9,946 bases of DNA from Acidobacteriota bacterium (GTDB taxonomy: Bacteria; Acidobacteriota; Terriglobia; Terriglobales; Acidobacteriaceae), in NCBI GenBank assembly GCA_021778875.1, contig JAJYBT010000037.1, positions 1-9,946 of the forward strand, written 5' to 3'. Every line of letters starts with the position of its first letter. Within the stretch, counting starts at the first letter, position 1. The position numbers were made by a program, and so were the translations under genes. The notes beneath the pieces were generated by a model. The model did not search any database. It was not told the origin of the DNA and saw only the letters and a list, made by a program, of their open reading frames with translations. Positions 1 through 5,473 of the stretch are shown here, one piece after another.

Positions 1-97
1 GTGTCGCAGCCGCAGCCGGCTGAACCATGCCGACCATGGCCACACCCCACACAGCCAAGGCTACGCCAAGGCTAATTTGCTTCACTTGCAATTTCAT
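1..97 (-). CDS. Exported protein, N-terminal fragment (runs off left edge)
   Basis: An ATG on the minus strand at 95-97 opens a frame that stays open to the window edge (32 codons seen). The translation starts MKLQVKQISLGVALAVWG and continues to a VQPAAAAT stretch. This is a typical Sec signal peptide: two lysines, a hydrophobic core of about 18 residues, and an AxA cleavage site near residue 31. A G-rich stretch (TGGGGG) lies 7 nt before the ATG and can serve as ribosome binding site. The product is therefore probably exported to the periplasm or beyond, but the mature part is outside the window and no function can be assigned. The overlapping rightward frame at 27-218 lacks these signals and is taken as a shadow. 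Confidence 0.6.
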   Translation of the reverse strand, partial: MKLQVKQISLGVALAVWGVAMVGMVQPAAAAT

Positions 98-450
98 TTG
101 TCGACCCCCAAAACGCTTGTTCCGGATTGCCAGGCGGTTGACTCTCCACTATCGGCCTGTGATTCTCCCCATGCCGAAAGACCCCGTGCTCTGCAGGGAC
201 GCAGACCACACAACCTGACCGCATAACATTACCCCACCATCCCATTCAGAACAACGAAATTCCATGAAAAGCATGAAAAAGGTCACGCAGACGCTCGGCC
301 CCGCCGCCCTTAAAAGGCGTAACTTAAAACAAAAACGATCAGCAGTCCCCTCGCATTTCGCACATCCGGGCCGGCCAAAGTTGGGTTAACCTTGATGGCT
401 GGAGTGCGTCGAAACCCTGAGCACCCCAGACTTTGACGAAAGCCGGTTAA
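98..450. other. Divergent intergenic region, no gene seen
   Basis: This gap separates the leftward exported-protein gene from the rightward protease lipoprotein gene, so it should hold both promoters. I see no convincing -35/-10 pair for either. There is an A-rich patch at about 311-337, an 8-bp palindrome GGTTAACC at 384-391, and an imperfect CGCC/GGCG inverted repeat near 305-320. None is strong enough to call a regulatory site. The short rightward frame 27-218 has no signal, motif or good ribosome binding site. Confidence 0.5.
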
Positions 451-2751
451 GTGTTGGCGCTGGCCGCACACATCAGCACGCAAGCGCACGTCGCGAGCCT
501 GAAGTCCGCGGGCTGGCGGGCGCGCGCCCTCGCGCTGCCGGCGCTGCTGGCTCCGGCGCTTGCCTTGCTTGCCGGATGCGGCGGAGCGATGACGGCAAAT
601 CCTGCGCAGGCCGCCTTTTCGCTCTCGCCCGGCACGGCCTCAATCGACACAAACTGCACCGGTTGCAATGCAAGGGACGCGCATGGCCGCCCGGTTGTCC
701 AGTTCACTGCCGCGCAGTCTGCGGGCGGCGCTGCGGCGGTCACCTGGTCGCTCGCCGGCGGCGACGCCTCCGCCGGCCCCGGCGTCATCAACGCAGCGGG
801 CCAGTACACTCCGCCCAGCTACCTGACCGCGGACCGCGTGCAGGTGACCGTGACGGCGGCGCTCAACGTCAACCCCGGCATCCGTGCTTCCTCTGCCCTG
901 ACGCTCACTCCGGGCTTTCTGCGGCCGCTCACACCGGAGAACCTGGCTCTGGGAGCGAACGGCACCGCGACCATTACCGGCTATCTGGCCCAGGCAGGCG
1001 GCGGCGCGGGCATCTACTTTGCCCTGGCGGACTCGCCCACCGGGTCGAGCGGCGGACTGGGCTCGCTGAGCGGCCCGCACTGCGAGCGCTCGGGCAGGGC
1101 CTTTACCGCCTGCTCCGTTACGTATACGGCTCCGGCTGTTGTGGCGTCCACGGGCGTTACCTACATCGTGGCCACGGCGGGCAACTCGCCGGCAAAGACG
1201 GAAGCCGTGGTGCTGCTGAATACGGCCGGCGTGGCCAGCAGCCCCGCCAGCCATCAGGGGCAACAGGCCACGCCGATGCAACTGGGCAGCTCCGGGGGCA
1301 ACAACGGCGACTTTGATTTGAACGGCAACACCATCGTGGACTGCTGCAGCGGCACGCTCGGCGCGCTCGTCCAGGACGGCAGCGGCAGGCAGTTCCTGCT
1401 GAGCAACAACCACGTGCTGGCGCGCAGCGACCACGCCAGCGTGGGCGACGCAATCGTGCAGCCGGGCCTGATTGACAACAACTGCACGCCCAACGGCGAG
1501 GGCCCCGGCACGGTGCCCGTGGGTTCGCTCACCGGCTGGCTCCCGCTCAACGCACCGCAGACCAACGCAGACGCGGCCATTGCGCAGGTGGCCTCGCACA
1601 CGGTGGACCCGGCGGGCAACATTCTGGAGCTGGGCGCGCGCCTGCCAGACGGCACGCTGGCCGCTGCGCCGCCGGGCATTTCGTCCACCGGCGGCAAGGG
1701 CGAGACGGCAACACTGGCGCTGCGCGTGGCCAAGAGCGGCCGCACAACTGGATTGACCTGTGGAGGCGTGTCGGCTGTGAGCGTGGATATTGCGGTGAAC
1801 TACTACCGCGACTGCGGCGAGACAAAGCCCTATCTGACCCGGACGTTCACCAACCAGATTGCCGTCAGCGGCGACCGCTTCAGCGATGCGGGCGACTCCG
1901 GCGCAGTGGTGGTGGATGCGGGCAATGCCGAGCCGGTGGGCCTGTTTTTTGCCGGAGGCACAGATGCGGCAGGCGTGGGCCAGGGCGTGGCGAGCCCAGC
2001 GCCGGAGGTGCTGAGCGAACTGAGCGCGCAGCTTGGCTCGGGCGCGAACTTCAGCTTTGTGGGCGGAGCGGACCATCCAGTGAGCTGCCTGAGCTTTGGC
2101 GACAGCACGGTGAGGGCGGCGCAGGCCCGCGCGCTGCCGGATGCGGAGATCGCCAGCGTTCAGCAGGGGCTGTCCGTTGCGCGCGCGCTGGTCAATCCCG
2201 AGGCGGGCGTTCTGGGCGTGGCCATGGGCAAAAGCAGTGACCTCCCCGGCGAAGCCGCCGTCATCGTCTATGTGGATCAGGCCGGGCAGGCCGCCGTTCC
2301 CGCCACGGTGGGCGGCGTGCGCACGCTGGTGATTCCCACGAATGCGCGTGCAGTGGCGCTGGGCGCGGTGCCCATGGCCAACACCATCGCCGACGCGCCT
2401 GCGCTGGCGGCGCGCGTGCTGAGCCAGGGACTGGCCACGAAGCGGCAGTGGGCGCACACGCTGATGCAGCAGAATCCGGCCTTCTTTGGCGTAGGCGTGG
2501 GACAGAGCCTGGATAATCCGCGCGAAGCGGCGCTGGTGATCTATGTGGACCGCAGGCACTTGCCGGCGCAACTGCCGCAGACCGTCGGCGGACTGCGCAC
2601 GCGCTACGTGGTGATGGACCGCATGCACGTGACGCGCTCGTACGCCGCGCCGTATGAGCCGCGCGGGCACTGCCTGCCGCATGCGGCGGGGCGCGAGGCG
2701 GGATTCGACCCATCTAAGCTATTTATAAATAAAGATTTACATCTCTTCTAG
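451..2751 (+). CDS. Trypsin-like serine protease lipoprotein with Ig-like and tandem C-terminal repeats
   Basis: This 766-residue protein is a predicted surface or periplasmic serine protease anchored by lipid. An in-frame stop (448-450) directly precedes the GTG start, so it cannot extend further; no clear Shine-Dalgarno sequence is present. Residues 24-42 form a hydrophobic segment ending in LLAG-Cys43, a good lipobox. Residues about 55-153 and 156-257 look like two Ig-like beta modules (a VTWSL...G.I...G.YTPP pattern in the first). A trypsin-like domain spans about 287-535: His321 in LSNNHVLA, Asp374 in TNADAAIAQV, Ser483 in DAGDSGAVVV, with spacing that fits a chymotrypsin fold. Two copies of a roughly 80-residue module follow (561-637 and 652-731), sharing GV.(M/V)G.S.D.P.EAA and TVGG.RT. 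The last dozen or so codons are AT-rich and unlike the rest. The substrate is unknown. The fold call is solid; the family name is inference. Confidence 0.85.
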   Translation: MLALAAHISTQAHVASLKSAGWRARALALPALLAPALALLAGCGGAMTANPAQAAFSLSPGTASIDTNCTGCNARDAHGRPVVQFTAAQSAGGAAAVTWSLAGGDASAGPGVINAAGQYTPPSYLTADRVQVTVTAALNVNPGIRASSALTLTPGFLRPLTPENLALGANGTATITGYLAQAGGGAGIYFALADSPTGSSGGLGSLSGPHCERSGRAFTACSVTYTAPAVVASTGVTYIVATAGNSPAKTEAVVLLNTAGVASSPASHQGQQATPMQLGSSGGNNGDFDLNGNTIVDCCSGTLGALVQDGSGRQFLLSNNHVLARSDHASVGDAIVQPGLIDNNCTPNGEGPGTVPVGSLTGWLPLNAPQTNADAAIAQVASHTVDPAGNILELGARLPDGTLAAAPPGISSTGGKGETATLALRVAKSGRTTGLTCGGVSAVSVDIAVNYYRDCGETKPYLTRTFTNQIAVSGDRFSDAGDSGAVVVDAGNAEPVGLFFAGGTDAAGVGQGVASPAPEVLSELSAQLGSGANFSFVGGADHPVSCLSFGDSTVRAAQARALPDAEIASVQQGLSVARALVNPEAGVLGVAMGKSSDLPGEAAVIVYVDQAGQAAVPATVGGVRTLVIPTNARAVALGAVPMANTIADAPALAARVLSQGLATKRQWAHTLMQQNPAFFGVGVGQSLDNPREAALVIYVDRRHLPAQLPQTVGGLRTRYVVMDRMHVTRSYAAPYEPRGHCLPHAAGREAGFDPSKLFINKDLHLF
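2131..2643 (+). repeat. Intragenic tandem duplication encoding two ~80-residue modules
   Basis: The encoded segments at residues 561-637 and 652-731 of the protease lipoprotein align over their length. Shared positions include GVLGVAMGKSSDLPGEAAV against GVGVGQSLDNPREAALV, then IVYVD against VIYVD, then TVGGVRT against TVGGLRT. The offset is about 92 residues. Protein identity is clear while the DNA has diverged, so this is an old duplication. Its role (substrate binding, autoinhibition or wall attachment) cannot be read from the sequence. Confidence 0.7.
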
Positions 2752-2795
2752 CTACGTCATCCAAGGTCTGCCAAAACCCATTCACGAAATTCTCT

Positions 2796-2828
2796 GCAAA
2801 CATTTTGTGGAAAACTGCATTTTTTTTT
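2796..2828 (+). terminator. Possible weak Rho-independent terminator
   Basis: About 45 nt after the protease stop codon, GCA (2796-2798) and TTTT (2803-2806) pair with AAAA (2811-2814) and TGC (2816-2818) around a GTGG loop. A run of nine T follows at 2820-2828. The stem is short, interrupted and AT-rich, but the T tract is the longest in the window and sits in the right place and orientation. Confidence 0.35.
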
Positions 2829-2852
2829 GCGGGTAGGGGGGGTACCAATTCC

Positions 2853-2873
2853 AGGGGTCAGGGGTCAGGGGTT
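2853..2873. repeat. Three tandem copies of a 7-bp G-rich unit
   Basis: AGGGGTC occurs at 2853-2859 and 2860-2866, followed by AGGGGTT at 2867-2873. A run of seven G at 2836-2842 and a GGTACC palindrome at 2841-2846 lie just before it. The unit is seen directly; any function is unknown. Confidence 0.75.
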
Positions 2874-3046
2874 AAACGCGGTGCGGGTGCATTGTGCGTT
2901 TCTGACTTACTTTCCATTGTGCGCGAAGTGGGGGAAATTACCTGCAAACTGGGAGAGGATTTTTCGTGGCTTCCCACCCCGGTCGGTGGCTGAGAGAGAA
3001 AAAACGGGATCGGCGGGCCACCTGTCTGTCTCGCCGTTTGGAGCGA

Positions 3047-3814
3047 CTACAGAACCCAGTAAATGCCAACCATAGGCTCTGCGGTGTGCGTGTAGGTGCC
3101 GGTGGGGGAGAAGAGTTTCGTCATATTGGGCGCTGAGTAAAAGTTACCGCGATATTGGATACGCATGCCCAGGTGCGGGAGGAGACCCCAGTCGAGACCG
3201 GCGCCATAGACGTACACAGGCTTGAAGGATGCGCGGGTGTCGTCGGTGGATATCACTGTTACGGGTGTTCCGGGGCAGTAGACGCTGATACCGCCGCCAC
3301 TACTGAAAGGGAGTCCGCACGGGTAGTTCGTGACGACGGTGGCCTTGCTGCTGGAGGGTACCTCGGCGAGGAGGCCACCTCCAAGTACTCCGAAGAGAAG
3401 CAGCCGTTGTTTAAAGATGAGACGAGATGGAGTCCAGTCGGCGGTAAATTCATGGGCATTGGCACTCACCGTCTCTTTCGAGCAACCAAAATTGTCGGCG
3501 CAATCTAATGGAGGTGTGTAGTTGGGCAGGCTATAGATGGGTGGGGGATAGGTGCTATAGGTCGTGTTGGCGCGGTTCCAGGAATACGTAGCTTCGAAGC
3601 CGAGGAAGGGGCCGGAGAGGTGCTGGACCTCGATGAGGCCGCCAGCTTGATTGGCAGGAAGCTGTTGTGTGCCGTAGTAGTTGCCGGTGGCCATTCTATT
3701 AAAGGTCCTGTAGCCGCTGACGACGATGGCGGTTTGGGCGAAAGCGGGGAGAGCGGAAATCGATAGGATTGTTGCCGCGAGGAATGCAGATGCAAGGAAC
3801 CGCGGGTTCAACAC
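3047..3814 (-). CDS. Predicted outer-membrane beta-barrel protein
   Basis: I choose the GTG at 3812-3814 because GGAGG stands 6 nt upstream of it. A TTG at 3847 would add 11 residues but place this ribosome binding site inside the gene. The 255-residue product begins MLNPRFLASAFLAATILS and has an AFA-QT signal peptidase site after residue 26. The mature part is rich in aromatic residues, Gly, Ser and Thr, with alternating patterns (YVYGAGLDWGL, MRIQYRGNFYS, EPMVGIYWVL) typical of an eight-strand-type porin or OmpA-like barrel. Four cysteines (105, 111, 166, 180) occur as two close pairs in loop-like segments and could form disulfides. There is no OmpA peptidoglycan-binding domain. It ends in Leu rather than the usual aromatic residue, although YW lies just before. 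The stop is 296 nt from the convergent protease gene. Specific function is unknown. Confidence 0.75.
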   Translation of the reverse strand: MLNPRFLASAFLAATILSISALPAFAQTAIVVSGYRTFNRMATGNYYGTQQLPANQAGGLIEVQHLSGPFLGFEATYSWNRANTTYSTYPPPIYSLPNYTPPLDCADNFGCSKETVSANAHEFTADWTPSRLIFKQRLLLFGVLGGGLLAEVPSSSKATVVTNYPCGLPFSSGGGISVYCPGTPVTVISTDDTRASFKPVYVYGAGLDWGLLPHLGMRIQYRGNFYSAPNMTKLFSPTGTYTHTAEPMVGIYWVL

Positions 3815-3925
3815 TTGAGACCTCCGTGAGCGAATTACGGCAGGCAAATGGCTGCGTGGAGGCGGAGCCCTTCGCCTTCTGACTATCTTAGACGCATAAG
3901 AAGGGGTTTTAGTTACGGCGGGGAA

Positions 3926-3945
3926 AGGGCGCTGACTAACGCCCT
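3926..3945 (-). terminator. Hairpin, possible terminator of the MBL-fold gene
   Basis: AGGGCG and CGCCCT form a perfect 6-bp stem around an 8-nt loop. Read leftward, the stem is followed by TTTCCCC, which is a poor U tract. It lies about 180 nt after the MBL-fold stop codon. It could end that transcript, or simply be a structured site. Confidence 0.25.
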
Positions 3946-4001
3946 GGCAGAGCTGGGATGGGCACCCCGTTTTGTGGGAGAACAGGCCTCGGCAAGGTTA
4001 A

Positions 4002-4013
4002 GGGCGGCCGCCC
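4002..4013. repeat. 12-bp perfect palindrome GGGCGGCCGCCC
   Basis: The sequence equals its own reverse complement over 12 bases. It is all G and C in a part of the window that is otherwise less G+C-rich. It could be a protein-binding site or chance. Confidence 0.4.
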
Positions 4014-4127
4014 GGCAACGTACGGAACAACGGGCCAGAGCTGCTCCAGTGGTCGAATCCGGACTAACCGCCATGGCTAGACCTGCCAAGTGAGCTGGGT
4101 CGTGCGTTACTGGACGAAAGTCAAGGG

Positions 4128-5102
4128 TCAATGGCTGGACCCCTCCACGAATCTGTGTACCTCCACCTTGTCGCCTACAACAATGGTCATCAAGTCTTCG
4201 CCCAACTCTATGGGACCCGCATAGAGCACTCGTGTTCGAGGAATGAGGTCGGCAGTAGTTGGCGCGGGGATCTTCGGATCGGTCGTCAGCAGGGAAATAT
4301 GTGTATACACCGCCAGCCTGGGCTTCACTCGCTCGAACACTCCTCCAGCCTCTTCCGGGGAAGAATGCAGGGCTACAATGCCTCGCGCAGCCGCCGAGTT
4401 TTTGAGTAGCTCCGGGCTGGCAGCCATCACCTCATGGATAAGAAGATCGGTGCCCTTGGCAAATTTGATCAAGTTTTCACTTGGCCGCGTATCCCCCGAG
4501 ATCACGACCGATCGGCCTCCGTAATCAATGCGATAACCGAAGGCTGGTCTGATGATCGGCCCATGATCGACAACAAAAGCTGTCACCCGCACGCCATTGT
4601 GCTCGTACACCAGACCCTCGTTGACATCTTTGCCAATCAACCTGGTTCCGGTCTGTGGTATGTGCCCGGGACCTTCAATGCGAAATCGGACATCACGCTG
4701 GTAGGCCTTTGCCAGGAAACCCATCATCTCTTCAGTGCCCTCCGGCCCAAATACCTGCAGTGGGACCGAACGTCGGCCGAAAGGCGTCGGCAGCCAGCCT
4801 GAAAGCCAAAGGTCGGGAATTCCAACCGTGTGGTCGGAATGAAGGTGCGTGAGAAATAAGACATTTACCTGCCCAAGGGGAATATGCAGTTGCCATAAGC
4901 GCTGGCTCACACCTCTGCCCACGTCGAAAAGCAACTTCTCTGACCCAGCTTCGATCAGCGTACTTGGTCCGAAACGATCGATGGATGGATCCGGAGCGCC
5001 CGTGCCAAGCAGTGTTACTTTCATGCTCTGTGCCGCACCGAACATGGGAAGCAGGAGCCCGATCGAGAGGAACAGGAGCCGACAAATTTCTTTCAGGGTC
5101 AT
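4128..5102 (-). CDS. Secreted metallo-beta-lactamase-fold hydrolase, RNase Z/arylsulfatase AtsA-like
   Basis: The ATG at 5100-5102 has GGAG 8 nt upstream (AAGGAG). The 324-residue product begins with a signal peptide (MTLKEICRLLFLSIGLLL, cleavage around AAQS at 23-26). The MBL fold follows: LLGTGAPDP at 31-39, the metal motif THLHSDH with His86, His88, Asp90 and His91, then VDHG with His180, SGDTRPS with Asp204, ALHSSPEEAG with His246, and VYTHIS with His268. This set and order match the RNase Z superfamily, which binds two zinc ions. An export signal argues against tRNA processing. The AtsA-like branch includes secreted hydrolases of sulfate or phosphate esters and related compounds, so hydrolysis of a small ester or cyclic molecule in the periplasm is plausible; the substrate is unknown. 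The gene has its own leader of over 300 nt. Its G+C content looks lower than that of the glucosidase gene. Confidence 0.85.
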   Translation of the reverse strand: MTLKEICRLLFLSIGLLLPMFGAAQSMKVTLLGTGAPDPSIDRFGPSTLIEAGSEKLLFDVGRGVSQRLWQLHIPLGQVNVLFLTHLHSDHTVGIPDLWLSGWLPTPFGRRSVPLQVFGPEGTEEMMGFLAKAYQRDVRFRIEGPGHIPQTGTRLIGKDVNEGLVYEHNGVRVTAFVVDHGPIIRPAFGYRIDYGGRSVVISGDTRPSENLIKFAKGTDLLIHEVMAASPELLKNSAAARGIVALHSSPEEAGGVFERVKPRLAVYTHISLLTTDPKIPAPTTADLIPRTRVLYAGPIELGEDLMTIVVGDKVEVHRFVEGSSH

Positions 5103-5115
5103 CGCTCATTCTCCT

Positions 5116-5334
5116 TCAGTCCAGGAAACGCATAACGAAACCCTGACGTCGCAGCCCAACCCACGTCCGTGGATCCCGTCCATTTGGAGTCTTCGTCTGG
5201 AAGAATTCGGGCCGTCTCTCCGGTGGCTTATTGTCATTCATTGCAGGGGTCGCCTGCCATTCCTCATGGGGATGGCACCAATCCACATGAAGTGATGAGA
5301 CTCCGCCTTCTTGAATCGCCCAGGACCCGCTCAT
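5116..5334 (-). CDS. Possible small hypothetical protein, 72 aa
   Basis: A leftward frame from the ATG at 5332-5334 to TGA at 5116-5118 would encode MSGSWAIQEGGVSSLHVDW and end in RQGFVMRFLD. A second in-frame ATG at 5239-5241 gives a 41-residue version. The product is hydrophilic, with no signal peptide, membrane segment or motif I recognise. Neither start has a good ribosome binding site. The stop lies 13 nt before the MBL-fold ATG on the same strand, so it could be a translated leader. The frame is open upstream well past the ATG and overlaps inverted repeats, so it may be noncoding. Confidence 0.22.
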   Translation of the reverse strand: MSGSWAIQEGGVSSLHVDWCHPHEEWQATPAMNDNKPPERRPEFFQTKTPNGRDPRTWVGLRRQGFVMRFLD

Positions 5335-5352
5335 CGCGATAATGCCGCGATG
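5332..5352. promoter_or_regulatory. Inverted repeat, operator-like
   Basis: CATCGCG (5332-5338) and CGCGATG (5346-5352) are exact reverse complements separated by 7 nt. Arm length and spacing suit a dimeric regulator. No T tract follows, so it is not a classic terminator. It sits about 230 nt upstream of the MBL-fold gene and 120 nt downstream of the AIM24 gene. The link to either gene is inference. Confidence 0.3.
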
Positions 5353-5424
5353 AACGGGCACACCCCTCGACGTCCTGCAACATAACCTGGAATCCGTGAG
5401 CGGGCCACCTGCCTTCCACCATCC

Positions 5425-5450
5425 CCGGTCCCCAAAAGCGAGAGACCCGG
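5425..5450 (-). terminator. Imperfect hairpin after the AIM24 gene
   Basis: Starting about 24 nt past the AIM24 stop, CCGGGTC and GACCGG (minus strand) form a 6-bp stem with one bulged G around a 13-nt loop that contains CGCTTTTGGG. There is no T tract after the stem. It could attenuate transcription, or be a copy of a short dispersed intergenic repeat. Confidence 0.3.
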
Positions 5451-5473
5451 CACCCGCACCTGCCACCCGGCCC

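Larger units (their letters stand above)
2752..3046. other. Gene-free region between convergent genes, rich in simple repeats
   Basis: This stretch lies between the 3' ends of the protease and the beta-barrel gene. It has a run of nine T (2820-2828), a G-run (2836-2842), a three-copy 7-bp repeat (2853-2873), a 9-bp direct repeat CATTGTGCG at 2890-2898 and 2915-2923, and a hairpin CCACC/GGTGG with a 6-nt loop at 2974-2989. Short frames through it (2805-2993, 2827-3075) read into these repeats and show no protein character. It may be a dispersed intergenic element, which I cannot test here. Confidence 0.5.
3815..4127. other. Intergenic region with palindromes, no supported gene
   Basis: This gap lies upstream of the beta-barrel gene and downstream of the MBL-fold gene, both leftward. 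It contains inverted repeats CCTTCT/AGAAGG (3875-3904), AGGGCG/CGCCCT (3926-3945) and a 12-bp perfect palindrome (4002-4013). A rightward frame 3848-4093 and a leftward frame 3913-4131 both cross it, but neither has a signal peptide, a known motif or a good ribosome binding site. The beta-barrel promoter should be here; TAAGAT near 3883-3888 on the minus strand is a possible -10 without a matching -35. Confidence 0.45.
5103..5473. other. Intergenic leader between AIM24 and MBL-fold genes
   Basis: Both flanking genes are leftward. The region holds several inverted repeats: CCACG/CGTGG (5161-5172), TGCCAT/ATGGCA (5255-5277), CATCGCG/CGCGATG (5332-5352) and CCGGTC/GACCCGG (5425-5450). A small leftward open frame (5116-5334) covers part of it. 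No strong promoter for the MBL-fold gene is visible; TTGGGC followed 17-18 nt later by a TTATGC-like box about 40 nt before the start is the best, weak, candidate. Confidence 0.45.

Noticed and set aside
640..2682. Very long leftward open frame (680 codons) antisense to the protease gene
   Set aside because: The plus-strand frame has a lipobox, catalytic motifs and repeats, while the antisense translation is a low-complexity Arg/Ala/His-rich product. Long antisense frames are expected in G+C-rich genes.
4047..4076. GGATTCGAC on the minus strand, resembling the 5' end of tmRNA and a tRNA T-loop
   Set aside because: The nine-base match stands alone: no paired acceptor stem, no tag-peptide frame, and no T-arm with CCA-like end at the right distance.
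3848..4093. Rightward 81-codon frame MAAWRRSPSPSD...
   Set aside because: Arg/Ala-rich with no motif, no ribosome binding site, and it crosses three inverted repeats; treated as noncoding.
4732..5109. Leftward 125-codon frame starting 7 nt before the MBL-fold ATG
   Set aside because: It shares the same ribosome binding site region but overlaps the conserved MBL-fold gene in another frame, and its product has no recognisable features.
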